Of a stretch of 64,000 nucleotides of DNA, positions 11,713-22,761 are shown in pieces (position 1 is the first letter of the stretch; each line of letters opens with the position of its first letter). The notes beneath the pieces are model-generated. The model ran no database searches. It saw only the letters and a program-made list of their open reading frames with translations, and had not been told where the DNA came from. This stretch comes from Scolanthus callimorphus (Eukaryota > Cnidaria > Anthozoa > Actiniaria > Edwardsiidae). The stretch is taken from assembly GCA_033964015.1 (NCBI GenBank), contig CM066912.1, forward strand, positions 28,234,532 through 28,298,531, written 5' to 3'. Position numbers and translations under genes: made by a program.

Positions 11713-12634
11713 GCACTATAGCATGTAAGATACCTCAGACCAGTATATTGGATGCTGTCCTTGGGCTGCTGGGCAGCTTCTATGTGTACAACATATCGTA
11801 CACCACCTCTAAAGGAATCCTTACCTTTCTTGAGCAAGCCTTACTTGAGATTGGGAGAGGACAGAAATTTGTAACTGTGACATCTTTTTTAACGAATTGG
11901 CAGCCTTCTAAAGACAAACCAAATTCCATTCTTCCACCCAGGGCTCCCCCACTCCACAAACTCTGTTGGGAGGTTCTAGCAATGACCGTTTGAGGGCCTT
12001 CACTGAATGAAGTTTTTTTAAAGCGAGATATAGCTCATTTCCTTGAAGGCTATCAAACAGCTGTCACAGTTGAGCAGGGGAGCTCTGAGTTAAAGATTGT
12101 TTAGAGCTTTTTTATTGTACCTGAAGGCAGTGAGCAAAATACCACAGGCCTGTGCAGCTTCTATGTGTACAACGCACTATAGCATGTAAGATACCTCAGA
12201 CCATTATATTGGATGCTGTCCTTGGGCTGCTGGGCAGCTTCTATGTGTACAACATATCGTACACCACCTCTAAAGGAATCCTTACCTTTCTTGAGCAAGC
12301 CTTACTTGAGATTGGGAGAGTAACTGTGACATCCTTTTTAAGGAATTGGCAGCCTTCTAAGACAAACCAAATGCTATTCTTCAACCCAGAGCTCTCCCAC
12401 TCCACAAACTCTGTTGGGAGGCTCTAGCAATGAGGGTTTGAGGGCCTTCACTAAATGAAGTTTTTTTTAAAGCGAGATATAGCTCATTTCCCTGAAGGCT
12501 ATCAAACAGCTGTCGCAGTTGAACCGGGTAGCTCTGAGTTAAAGATTGTTTAGAGCTTTTTGACTGTACCTGAAGGCAGTGAGCAAAATACCACAGGCCT
12601 GGGCAGCTTCTATGTGTACAACGCATTGTGCACA
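11713..12634 (+). repeat. 461-bp tandem duplication of the last exon of the SAM-like gene
   Basis: The sequence from GCACTATAGCATG (11713) recurs from 12174, offset 461 bp, with a few substitutions and small indels. Both units share the GGCAGCTTCTATGTGTACAAC word. It lies inside the exon and again at each unit's edge, which suggests duplication by slippage between these microhomologies. The second copy encodes the same C-terminal peptide with a different tail. Confidence 0.85.
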
Positions 12635-12924
12635 AAAAAACAAATAATTTTTTTTACCTTCTGGAGCATCGCTTGAAATTGGGCGTGAAGAAAAATGTCA
12701 ACAGTTCATTTTTTGGCACTTTTATTAGTCTAGACGATAGAGGGGGTCCACAAGCAGCCCATAGTCAATCAGGTCCGAAAGGGGTTCATATTGTATATTT
12801 GCAGTTTTCGTCACTTTTTTCGTTGTTTAAATCATATTTTTTAATTCGATATGGTTGAAGTTTAAGAGGATAATTATATAATAGAATGTTTGCATCAATC
12901 AGTGAACCTTGTATTGCATAATGA

Positions 12925-12930
12925 AATAAA
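12925..12930 (+). terminator. AATAAA poly(A) signal
   Basis: AATAAA follows the SAM-like gene and its duplicated last exon, inside the right end of the element. The likely cleavage site is shortly downstream. Motif-only evidence. Confidence 0.4.
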
Positions 12931-12984
12931 CGTGATTTGGAAAACTATTGTTCTCTAGTCATTGAAATCCTGCGACAACCCAAC

Positions 12985-13268
12985 AAGGAGCTAAAATGGC
13001 TCATTTTATGAGGGCCATTTTCAAAAGGGCCAAATTTAATGGTGCTGTTTCGGCCAATCAAAAGTCCAAAATGGCCCAGTTCTGTTTTATTTTGGCCACA
13101 TAGAGGGTCCATTACAAATCCTTATTGAGGGCTGATTGGGCTCTCTTGATAGTCAATGCAGCCCCAAACATTGGTACCAAAATAGCCCCTCTTTGACAGG
13201 GCTGAATTGGCCCCTCCACCAGTACCATTCTGGACTCACCGTTTCGGCCCCATTTTTGGGGGCCAATT
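12985..13268. repeat. Right subterminal GGCC-motif cluster
   Basis: Many AAAATGGCC / GGGCCA / TTGGCCC words in both orientations lead into the right terminal inverted repeat and mirror the left subterminal cluster. Confidence 0.5.
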
Positions 13269-13291
13269 CAGCTCATTATTTTTTACAGTGT
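13269..13291 (-). repeat. Right terminal inverted repeat
   Basis: Perfect reverse complement of 2133-2155. Followed by AGGTACT, the candidate right copy of the target duplication. Confidence 0.8.
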
Positions 13292-13589
13292 AGGTACTGA
13301 ATTTACGAGGCACGCAACGTAAGAACCTTTATTCGATGTCAACAATAGAATATATTTTAAAATATACCTATTTCAGAAAAGGTTAGTGGTCTTGAATGTT
13401 AAAATGGTAGGGATGACCATCGGGAAGTCCAAATTTCCACCCAATATCAGCCTGTCAGAAAAATTTCCACCCTAAAAAATACCTGATCAGAAAAAAATCC
13501 AACCTAAAAACACTCCTCAGTCCTAAAATACCTTCTTCAGAGTAAATTAATCTCATTTCTTTTCTTCCCTCCTTTGCTTTCTAGAAACT

Positions 13590-14396
13590 ATGCCAGCACT
13601 TTCGTCGATTAGCTTTAACCTTGCGTCGTCGAAACACCCGCAGTTCATCCCACAGTCAGATTCACTTTTGACAGTGTTAAACCAAACCAATTATATACCG
13701 ACGACTTCTATACCACCTTTGAATAAAAGTCGTGGTCAACATGATGTTGTACTAGTGGGAAATGGAATCGACAGAAACAACTTCGTAAAGAAAAACATTA
13801 TCGATGCTGGAAGAACGAAGTGCCTTGCTCCAAAGGGCAACAAAGCAAAGTTAAACTTTGATAGACTTTTTCATAGAAAGGGAAAAACAAGAAATATTTT
13901 ACCTTTGGGAAAGAAAGGGAATTGTTCTGCAATACGGAGTTCAAAAGATGATTTTAAGACTTGCGTACTACCTAAGCTGAGAAAACTGGATAATGCTGGT
14001 CCAAGTTATTGCCCGGAAAGGTTCAGGAGTGTGAGAGGGCAGGAGAAGACTGCAGGAAATAGAATAAATACCAATGGGTTTTCGGGAGACAATTCAGACC
14101 ATAAAACAACAAAGAAAGCCTTGGAGAATGTTACTGAAGAAAAGTCAAACATTTTAGGCGACCATCAACTAACTTTACGGCAGTTACGAGATATTTGGTA
14201 TGAGTTTCCACCATTTCTTTGTGTACAGGCTGCAAGTCTTAGACGAACATACGGTTTGCCAGAAGATAGCGAAGCCGATGACATGGATAGCGTATCTATA
14301 GAGATTGTGCAGCGGTGCAACGAGCCTCCGGTGTTTTTACCGAACATTGAATGGGCCAGAAGAGAGAGAGAAGAGCTAGAAACTGTCCGTGAATAA
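13590..14396 (+). CDS. Hypothetical 268-aa protein, single coding exon
   Basis: ATG at 13590 follows a strong polypyrimidine/AG acceptor (TTTGCTTTCTAG) by 5 bases, so a non-coding 5' exon probably lies upstream and the whole product is in this exon. The protein is basic in its first 150 residues (many K/R, low complexity). It then has a conserved-looking C-terminal block, residues about 195-268, with LRQLRDIWYEFPPFLCVQAA and a charged helical end. No family recognised; no transmembrane segment or signal peptide. If the 5' exon lies left of 2133, the 11 kb element sits in this gene's 5'-UTR intron, but no such exon was identified. Confidence 0.55.
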   Translation: MPALSSISFNLASSKHPQFIPQSDSLLTVLNQTNYIPTTSIPPLNKSRGQHDVVLVGNGIDRNNFVKKNIIDAGRTKCLAPKGNKAKLNFDRLFHRKGKTRNILPLGKKGNCSAIRSSKDDFKTCVLPKLRKLDNAGPSYCPERFRSVRGQEKTAGNRINTNGFSGDNSDHKTTKKALENVTEEKSNILGDHQLTLRQLRDIWYEFPPFLCVQAASLRRTYGLPEDSEADDMDSVSIEIVQRCNEPPVFLPNIEWARREREELETVRE

Positions 14397-14506
14397 GTCG
14401 GAAGGTCAAACAGGGCGTCATCTAATGGACACCCACAGGGCACACTCTTGGACCTTATCTCAACGCGAATTTATGCAAGATGAAGCGAGATAAGGGAAAC
14501 ATGGTC

Positions 14507-14894
14507 CAATAGACCTTTTTCCAAAATGGCCGCCGCAAATTCACATGTCTTAAAATTAAACTGACTGAAACTTAAATACTGGCACTAGAAAGAGTATCCT
14601 CACATTAGTAATACTTGAAATTTTCACTATGCCAAATGCCATTCCGGCTGAGAAAGCAGAGTCTGAAAATTGAAAATTTTACAGAGATTTGTATGACTGG
14701 GGGTATGACGCATACCCCCAGTCATACAAACGTCTGTAAATTTTCAAATTTTCAACGTTCGTTTTCTCGGAAGATATTGGATATAATGCAGCGAAATTTT
14801 GTAGTTTTACTAAAGTGATGATGTGTATTCTAGTGCTGGTGTTCAAAAATCGATTTGAATTTTCGGCGGCCATTTTGGAAAAGAAGGTCTATTG
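14507..14894. repeat. MITE with CAATAGACC ends and a central hairpin
   Basis: The ends CAATAGACCTTTTTCCAAAA and its near reverse complement (TTTTGGAAAAGAAGGTCTATTG) enclose non-coding DNA. A perfect central palindrome (TATGACTGGGGGTATG...) spans about 14692-14727. Flanked by GCGAGATAAGG words on both sides. A related solo end is present near 63760. Confidence 0.75.
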
Positions 14895-16020
14895 AAAGGC
14901 GAGATAAGGAAGAATTGTGCCAATTAGGAGCTGCGAGATAAAAAGATAAAGCGAGATAAGCCGAGATAAGGTCCCAAGAATTATGGTGTATATTTGTTAT
15001 TTTGTCATGTTTTCAGGCAGTCTGAAGCTCTGGTTACGAGAATTGAAACTAAAGCAACTCAGTAAAACTCGCCGTTTGCAAGCACGCGTGCGAAGCTACA
15101 TGTAGTTTCACTTAAATACAGAAAGTGTAGCGCGGAAAGCAATACAACCGCAGGGTCTGCAGAGTCTGTCGGAGTCTGCCCTCCAAATACTACACGCTCC
15201 TAAATCGAGGAATGCTCGTTAAATTTGTTACAGTGGGTATTAATCCTCCATTTAGGAATATGACGCAAAGGACCGCAAAGAAATGACACGCAAATACTGA
15301 AGTATGGAGGATAGCCAAGAACTTTGACACAGAAATTTAAACGCGATGAGATCACCGTGATATCCAAGAGAGTGATTGCCTCCTCCTTGGCCTCGATTCC
15401 ATGCGCGTGACAAAGATCGGCGCGTGACAAAGGCGAAGGGCGTAGCCCCTGAAATATCCTTGTAATGCTCACTTTTTTTTTACAAAATGTGAAGTATAAT
15501 CGACTGCGACACAAAAAGGTCACATATATCCGTTTGTCCTTTTGTTTTCGGAAATTCTCACCGGCGCCAGTCTTGTCGAATTATATTTTAATCCTTATAG
15601 TTTCTTTCAACTTGTTTAATGAGAATTCGAATTGGAATGAATCTGAAATCTGAAGCGACTCTGATCGGCTTTCGTATTTGTCTGTAAATGTTATCTGTCC
15701 CTCATACTGCCGTCCTTCATTGTTGCTGAGCCATAACATATATGTTTTATATGCTTCGGGCATGTCTACATCGTGTTTTGTATGGAATCAGGGAGTTATG
15801 AAAGTGCGCTAATTCTTGCTGTGTTCTGATTGGCTGTTGTCGATTCAATGTTTATTTCGCTACAGTCTGTATAGTTCATGGTGAAAATCAATCCAGTTAG
15901 CGAAGGTGAGTCGATCATTGAGGTGATAGAGTGTAGATTAGACATCCAGGAAAGTAATGTTTTAACATTGATAAAAGTGTGTCAAAGGTGTGTTCTAGTT
16001 CCAGTTTGAAGATTTATCAC

Positions 16021-16173
16021 TGTTATAGCGCTTTCACTGTTTATCAACATTGCCATTGTAATGCTAATGTGCCAACCGTAGATTGAGTAGTGCCCTTTGT
16101 TCTGTGAACCAATCGATCTCTGGTTGGCACGTTAATAACAATAGATGACGTCAGCGTGAACAGCGCTATAACA
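16021..16173. repeat. Inverted repeat (MITE-like)
   Basis: TGTTATAGCGCTTTCAC (16021) pairs with GTGAACAGCGCTATAACA (to 16173). GTGCCAACC/GGTTGGCAC form an inner pair. Non-coding, upstream of paralog A. Confidence 0.65.
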
Positions 16174-16314
16174 GAGGTGTGATGATAATTAATTTATGCA
16201 TCTTCTTCTCCATTCCCTCCAACTCCTGATGGTATTTTCGTGTTGTACAGGGTTTGCAAAGCAAGCTAGATTATTTAGTTAAGCCTGTTTTACCGGCAAT
16301 GTCTCATTTAATCA

Positions 16315-16350
16315 CGTCATGTGACTTCCACATTGCGCCGTATATCTTCA
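16315..16350 (+). promoter_or_regulatory. Conserved upstream block, paralog A
   Basis: The core GTGACTTCCACATTGCGCCGT recurs with few changes upstream of all four SLC16-like paralogs (24791-24820, 32165-32198, 55216-55250). It includes CATGTGAC, an E-box/M-box-like word. In A, C and D it is followed by a matching stretch of about 200 bp ending at a GTAAG donor-like site (near 16570 in A), which suggests a non-coding first exon and promoter. Confidence 0.5.
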
Positions 16351-17477
16351 TGATACCGAGCCTCCCATGCAGACAGCGCCATGCCGTCAGCGGATCGGAA
16401 GGAATTGGCAAGCATCGAAGAGCTATTGTTTTACACTACTCTGAGTATGACTATAAGTACCAAAGAATGAACACAACATTGAGGGCTTCTTAGAGAATGC
16501 AACGGTGACGGGGAAAACCAATTCTTTCCAGAGGCGGAGATTCCGTAGCAGGTCTTGGTCTGAAAAAAAGTAAGACACTAATCTTCTCTCGACACGGGTC
16601 TTTGAACACGTTTCATGTCATACTTCATTTTGCACAGGCTTTATTTATTCACTTTTTCTTAATAACAGCAGACGAAAAAATTGTTCAGGCTTGTAACAAA
16701 TACACTTTGCAACATTAACTATTGTCAAATTGACAAAAAAAAACTACGGCCGAAAGTCATTTTGCAGAATAGGCATTAAAATCATCAGACGACTGTATAC
16801 CCATATTTAACCTGATTAAATGAAGATTATTTCTTAGGAACGAGGAATATTGGGTTTATATTACCTTTACCATTTACCTTTTGCCCTAGAATACTTTAAA
16901 AGCAAAGAGCACCGCCAACTAATTAGAACAAAATTCAGCCCACAGAATGGACACAGAGGGACATCGCTTTAGAAAAAGACAAAATTAACAGCGGCGAATT
17001 TCTCCGATAAAAATTATAGAGGAGCCTCAAATTGTAACCATTTTGTTAAAATGTGGTCTCTGTTATATTTCAAGAATTTCAAGAACAAGCCTGACAAGTC
17101 CTCCAGGCAACTTATACGTAACCACACTCCTGCACGCAAACATCTGTTTTACACGCCGCTTACTTTTCGTGCCGCTAGCTGTCCTTCCCTGTGAATATTT
17201 GCCTCCCACGGACACTAGTAAACGGAAGGACGAGAATCGAGACTGCATGATCGTTGTATGATCTAGCAAAGCTATAGATCGATTGGACGGCTGTTTGTAC
17301 TTATTCCAATGCATTCTTCTTTAGTGCGTAGACAGTTTAGAAACGGATTTATTGGTATTCTGCCGAAAGGGTGTAATAGGCGGCTTGTGGCAAGCCAAAA
17401 ATACTCCAAGGTCAAAGACAGTCACAGTACTGTTATTCAGTTAACAGCTTTCCCCTAAAAACAATTACCGGATTAAA

Positions 17478-17526
17478 CAGCATGAAACAGGAATAATACC
17501 GGTTTTTCTCTACGCCGTATATATTG
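17478..17526 (+). promoter_or_regulatory. Proximal CCGG doublet and TATA-like box, paralog A
   Basis: ATTACCGGATT and AATACCGGTTTTTC are followed by a TATATATT word near 17518-17525. The same order is found upstream of B (about 26645-26720), C (33258-33332) and D (56054-56130). CCGGTTTTT resembles a Grainyhead-type site by general knowledge. This could be an internal promoter upstream of coding exon 1. Confidence 0.45.
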
Positions 17527-17683
17527 AATGATTTGTTGCTATCAGAATCAGGGCTTGCATTACTTTGTCTTGAATTCTGAAAGAAGTGTCCTGAAGTAGT
17601 TCCTTGCGACATTTACATTGCTGGTTCACCTCTGAACAAACCGTTGGTACTTGACTTTACTTGCAGCGCACTGCTGAGCCAAA

Positions 17684-20600
17684 ATGGCAAACTGGTGCCC
17701 AATCCGCCGCTCGGCCTACCATGTCCGTGACGGTCCTCGCGCCTGGTTGGTACTCGTTTATATTCTCATGCTTACTATCGTGTCGGGTGGGGTTGGGTTT
17801 ATGGCAAGCATACAACTCCCTGTGCTTATGAAAGACTTCAACGAGAACCGAGACAAAACAGGTACAGTACGTTGTCTTTGTATTGTAGCGCAGTTTCACT
17901 TTCACTCAACTTGTGTTACTCGCGCGCGGGGGATTTTACTCTGGCGGGTTGTATGTGGCAAAGATGGTCACGCGCATCGGATGTGGATTTCATCCGGCTG
18001 CATTTATATCTTCAACCCTTTTGTGTAAAGCATTTGTAACATTCCATTGCATTTATCAACTTTTTACACACGGCCTAATACAAAGCTGGTAAAAAATAGT
18101 GAAGAAAATGTTCATTTTGTGCTAATCAAAGTATCACCTCTCCCTAAATTTAGGCCTCGATCTAAAGATCATATCCTCTAAATTAAATCAAAATTTGGAA
18201 TGCTGTCTTTGGCTTTAAAAACTACATCACTAGTTGTGTATATTCTATTCGCTTTCGCTTCGCACTTGCGAATAGCTGTTATTTCTAATTTATACAGTAA
18301 TGACTAACAACTGTATGAGGAGGATCGCACTGATGGGCATTTGATAACAGGAATGTGCAATGTCAAGTGAACGGCCACTGTTAAGGAGTGGTATATAAGA
18401 GAATAGCGATTCCCAAGGGGAGTTACGTCTATAAACTTAACAACAAGAAATTCAAAAATTTTATGCTTATTATATTCATAAATTTCCTCTTTCCAACAAC
18501 TTCTCCTCTTCCTTATTAAACTCATCTCAATAACTAACCTTCTCCTCCTCCTCCTCCTCCTCCTCCTCCTCCTCCTTCTCCTCCTCTTTCTCCTCCTCCT
18601 CCTCCTCCTCTTCCTCCTCTTCCTCCTCCTCTTTCTCCTCCTACTCCTCCTCTTTCTCCTCCTCCTCTTCCTCCTCCTCTTTCTCCTCCTCTTTCTCCTC
18701 CTCTTTCTCCTCCTCCTCCTCTTTCTCCTCCTCCTCCTCTTTCTCCTCCTCCTCCTCTTTCTCCTCCTCTTTCTCCTCCTCCTCCTCCTCCTCCAACTAC
18801 CCCTCTGCCTTCGCCTCCTCCTCCTCATAATTCTCAACCTTCTCTTCCTCCACATTCGCTTTCTCCTCCTCTTCCTCCTCAAACTTAAACTCCAATTGAT
18901 CCTCTTTCCACTGCATTCGAAACCTTTTTCCACCCTCTCTATCTCCAGCTACCTCTCTCGTGCAACCTCCTCCCAATTCTCATCTTTCCCATTGTTTTTC
19001 TCGAAAACTGACCGTGTTTTTTTTCTCTTTCCAGCGCTGGTCGGATCTCTCGGAACCGGCCTCGGTTTATTCTTTTGCGTCATCGCAAGTGACTTCTGCA
19101 ATCGCTACAACAGCAGACTTACAAACGCCTTCGCTCTACTCTGCCTTATAGTGAGCCTCGTCATTAGTTCCTTAGCCCACAATGTCTATCAACTATACTT
19201 CACCTATAGTGGTCTTCAAGGAATCGGTTTAGCATGTCTCTATACGACGTCATTCCGCGCTATAAGGCATTATTTTGACAAGTACTACGCTCTGGCTACG
19301 GGGATTTGCGTGGCTGGCGCCGGCATCGGGATTTTGAGTGTATCTCCTTTGAATTTGTTCCTATTTGAAAAAGTAGGGTGGCGAAACACGTATAGGATCC
19401 TTTCAGGTTTTTACGTATTTTTATTATTTTTTTACTTTATTTACGATTCCGACGTTGTCAATGAGAATAATGTGGCGACGTCTGAGAATGAAAATGCGAA
19501 ACGTAACGGCCGAGACAATACTACAAAGCCATCACATAATACTGGAAAAAAGGCCGATGCACCTGGTTTCCTCAAGAGCGGAGACAGTAATATAAATGCA
19601 CCTAATACTAATAAAGATGATATCAAAATTGCTCAACATGACCTTAAAGTTACAGACGTCGAAAAGGGAGAAGACAATAATGAAGATTGTAGTGTTATAA
19701 CCAAGCAGAGAGGCAGCGAAACGAGTGCTGATAAAACTAGGAATGGTGGAAAAGGAAAGCGGAGTAGGCTGTTGGATTTGTCGGTATGGAGTTTCCCTGA
19801 ATATTCAGCCTCAGTAGTTTCTATGTTCATGGTTTATCTTGGACACTACACACCCAATGTACATCTGGTGAGTGATTGCTGTAACGTATACGCGTGCTGT
19901 ATTTCAGTAAGGGCTGTCTTGCGCACGAACGCAAGCACAGATACAAGTGCAAGTGCGAGGATAGAGCAGATTTCGTATGACTGTGAAAAGTGCCGCGGTA
20001 CGGCGCGGTACTGTCGCGGTGGCAGTACGGAACCTGGCCTGCGTGTGCTGTAAATGGAATTAAATCGCCAATGAAATCGCGAAGTCGCGGTACGGTCACG
20101 TTCGCGGCGCGGAACAACTTTGTCACGGTACTTTTCACAGTCATACGAAATCTGCTCTATCAAACTAATACATTTCCCTTATGTGGTTCACACTAGAACG
20201 CAAGCGCAGACGCAAGCACAAGAAAATCGAGACATTGCGTCCCTTGTGCTTGCGTCTAGTGTGAATCAAGCGAACGCAAGCGCAAGCAAAGTAATCAATT
20301 TTGATTTTGGTCTTGCGCCTGCGTCGCTTTGATTTGTCTTGCCTTTAACTTGATTGCGCTTGCGATTGTGTGTAAACCAGCCCTATTGTGCATTTATCTC
20401 CTTCACGAACAAAGTGGAAAGATCTCACGCGCTAATCGCGTTCCATATAACCACGCGCGCTTCTTCGCACGAAAGCAGAATCGGAAAACCCATAGGAACA
20501 AAATATGCGTCAGCTGCATCTTAGTACTTGTGGGACTTCCTGAAGGGAATTTCTATCCTGTAGAGTGTGCGTTCCCTGATAGGTGTAATGTAGTGAAGGC

Positions 20601-22761
20601 GGCTTCTCCGGCCCAGAAACAGAATTAGATTGCAAAGGCATAGCCTTCGAGTAGCCTTAAGCAGCATATAAATGACCTGGGCACTGGAAGACGAATAGGG
20701 GCGACCAAACACATGCAGCCTGCATGTGTACAGTGGAAAAGGAGAGAGGTGATGCAGAATGAAAATCTTGGAATGACGCACAAGAGGAGGCCTTAGAAAC
20801 TAGTCCTTATTTAATGCCTACTAGGTGGTTCGGAGGATTTTTTTTTTTAGTTTTGGGAGGGGGGATCATTCTATTTCTGGGATCTCTCGAAGCCTCTATG
20901 AAGCCTGAAACTCGTCCACCAGAAATTTCCCGAGGAGTGCTTGCAGCAATTTCTATATCATCTAGTCTAGTGCTAAAACTAGTCTATAAGCCTAGTTCGC
21001 TCAACAGGAGACGTTTAAAATTGCGGCGCATAAATAATGACCGGTAAGTCTCTTATGTGCCACCGCGCAAAAAGAAGACAGGTATCATGTAACAGGTTTC
21101 TAACAGTAGCTATCCGGATGTCTTTCCAGGTGAAATTTTCAGAAGAGCGAGGTCTTACCACAAGTGACATAACGACGCTAATTTCCATCTACGGAGTCAC
21201 TACCATACTAGCACGTGTCATATTCGGTCGTCTGTGCGACGTTTCCTTCATCAAAACGAGGCACGTCAATCAAGCCGCGACAATGCTCTCCGGCACGTCC
21301 ACACTGCTCCTCACCATGGCAACATCCCCTATGTACTTTTCTGTGCTCGTGGGCGCATATGGTCTTTCAGACGGCGCATTTCGTGTGACGTTGAATATTT
21401 TATTCATGAATACAGTGGACCCCACACGACAGGCTTCTGCCTTTGGACAAGCTAATATGGTTACCGCTTTCCCATGTATCGCGGGCCCTGCTATTACAGG
21501 TAAGAATGTTAGGCATAACTGAGAAGGCTGACGGTGTTCTCGCTGAATCTCTCTTGGCACAAATACGCATTCTAGAGAGTCTATTAGAAACAACCACATG
21601 GTCTAATTTCGGGTGCGCAGGCGTGGATCTCTAGTGACGTTGCAGTTGCGCCCATTCTCGTATCCAGAGCTCGCGGGGATCGGGAGGCTCTGCTGACACC
21701 TATTGACGCGTGCGCGAGATTTGATACAGAGCCGTTGAAAGAACGAACTTTCTGTACATGCCCAAACGTTCACAATCAGCCAATCAAAGGCCCTCAAATG
21801 GCCGCCACCAGAGCCTGCTCAGCTCGGTGAAGAGCCGGGAAGCTCTGGGTTTCAGCTTGAGTTGCGCCCCTCTGCGCGTCTTGTCAAAGCATTGTTTTAA
21901 CCACGTCCAACAGGTTGTTGCCAGCTCTTGTTTTCCCTAACACGGTATTGTTTTTCAGGCTTCGTGGCAGACAAACTAGGATCCTACACCCCAGCATTTT
22001 ATCTGGCCGGCGCTTGTTCCTTGTTTGGGTCAGCGATATTATTTATAAACACGTGCTTTGACAATCATAACAAAGAGCGAGCTCGCAAGGAAATAATACT
22101 TGACCAAGAGCTGGCGGAACGAGCCACCACTACTGGAACCACATGTCAGGAGGGACGTAAACATAGTGTTGCCAATAATGCGCCAATGATGGACCAAGAG
22201 TTAGTGGAAAACCCCAAATGTTCTGGTCTAGAGGTAGAAGAGTCAAGAGCCGGTTCCAATATGTATCGAATATGTGCAGGATGTGTTAAACACGGGATGG
22301 GTAATGTTGGTCCAGCATGTGAAAACGAGGATGTAGAGGATGAGTTGTATATATGTCCAGCAAGAGTGGAAGCTGTTACAGACGGAACTAGCTATATTGG
22401 TCCAGCAGGTAAAGAGATGGCCTGCAATGGAGATTGCAGTATAAGGCCAATATGTGACGCAAATATTGGACCAACGTGTGAAGAAAAAGAGTTTAGCTGT
22501 GTTCGTGTTTCATCAATCGATCCATCGCATCTAGACACAGTTGCTGACAGATCTACACTTGGCGAGGGCGTGACTACCAATGCTGGTTCAATGTATGAGA
22601 AAGAAAGGACGCCAATTCGTAAAAACGCCCATATTGGGCCAAAATGTAATAGCGATGGTAATATCAATTTAGCATATGAAGAGGTGATTGACGAACTGGA
22701 TATTATCATTAGAAACAACAATGGAGATCCCGCAGGTTTTACTAGAGCTATAGATGTATAG
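17684..22761 (+). CDS. SLC16/monocarboxylate-transporter-like MFS carrier, paralog A (intact)
   Basis: Four coding exons: 17684-17861, 19035-19867, 21130-21499, 21959-22761. All junctions are GT-AG and in phase (1,0,1), giving 727 aa. Exon 1 follows a TTACTTGCAG acceptor (exon from 17667). Hallmarks: a TM1 motif DGPRAWLVLVY corresponding to the MCT 'D-G-W-G-W' element; six N-terminal helices; a long hydrophilic central loop (about residues 150-260); TM7 YLGHYTPNVHLVKFSEERG, matching the MCT 'G-F-P-V-L-G' pattern; and ARVIFGRLCD with the conserved R and D of TM8. The ~200-residue cytosolic tail repeats GP-x-C motifs. Predicted plasma-membrane carrier of small organic acids or related solutes; the substrate cannot be told from sequence. 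Confidence 0.85.
18537..18800. repeat. (TCC/CTT)n pyrimidine tract
   Basis: Almost pure TCC/TTC repeats in intron 1 of paralog A, ending about 235 bp before exon 2. Its antisense reads as a poly-Arg/Lys ORF that is an artefact of the repeat. Equivalent tracts exist in C and D but not in B. Confidence 0.95.
19961..20160. repeat. MITE with 31-bp perfect inverted ends
   Basis: ATAGAGCAGATTTCGTATGA...AAAAGT and its exact reverse complement enclose a GC-rich interior containing repeated CGCGGTACGG words. It lies in intron 2 of paralog A, directly after a degenerate GCAAGTGC repeat. Confidence 0.85.
20187..20265. repeat. Palindrome of GACGCAAGCRC repeat units
   Basis: TTCACACTAG...ACGCAAGCACAAG and CTTGTGCTTGCGT...CTAGTGTGAA form a hairpin. 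The ACGCAAGCGC word is the same unit that is tandemly expanded in intron 2 of paralog D (58177-58435). Confidence 0.7.

Larger units (their letters stand above)
4400..11993 (+). pseudogene. SAM-domain gene (SAMD3-like family), multi-exon, decayed copy
   Basis: Exons inferred from GT-AG boundaries and protein continuity: 4400-4487, 4580-4722, 4997-5185, 5426-5485, 5920-5960, 6425-6628, 7138-7479, 9201-9381, 11610-11993. The first two exons encode a SAM-like fold (VVSWLKANGF ... GRLNFLRKV). A serine/acidic linker, a helical block with EIIKKYP, and a C-terminal domain (IVAEGTIACKIP ... LGLLGSFYVYN) follow. The order resembles the expanded 'SAMD3-like' proteins of fish and cnidarians, known to me only from general family knowledge. 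Lesions: exon 7 changes frame near 7280 and back near 7345. The 5960/6425 and 9381/11610 junctions are out of phase as read. Function unknown. It is co-mobilised with the C2H2 gene by the flanking terminal repeats. Confidence 0.55.
2133..13291. mobile_element. 11.2 kb TIR element carrying a head-to-head C2H2 / SAM-like gene pair
   Basis: The left end (2133-2155) and right end (13269-13291) are perfect 23-bp inverted repeats starting ACACTGTAAAAAATAATG. Homology continues imperfectly inwards through TTGGCCCC motifs. The flanks AGTTACT (2126-2132) and AGGTACT (13292-13298) match at 6 of 7 positions, a plausible aged target duplication. Both subterminal zones are rich in GGGCCAAAAT/TTTGGCCC words in both orientations (about 2156-2345 and 12985-13268). 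Inside are a minus-strand C2H2 gene and a plus-strand SAM-like gene that diverge from a 283-bp interval. No DDE, KDZ or reverse-transcriptase catalytic domain is recognised. Either this is a non-autonomous or decayed copy, or the conserved gene pair is itself the mobility module. The nested MITEs and frameshifts indicate age. Confidence 0.7.

Noticed and set aside
2133..13291. Assignment of the 11 kb element to KDZ/Zisupton or hAT because of CACTGT-like ends
   Set aside because: No transposase catalytic domain is recognised in the interior, and end similarity alone is too short to name a superfamily.
18304..18933. Arg/Lys-rich minus-strand ORF of 209 codons
   Set aside because: Read-through of the (TCC/CTT)n intronic tract; no non-repetitive coding signal.
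21234..21455. 73-codon ORF conserved in all four copies of exon 3 (+1 frame)
   Set aside because: Shadow frame of the strongly conserved carrier exon 3. Conservation follows from the real frame, and no start context or separate signal is seen.
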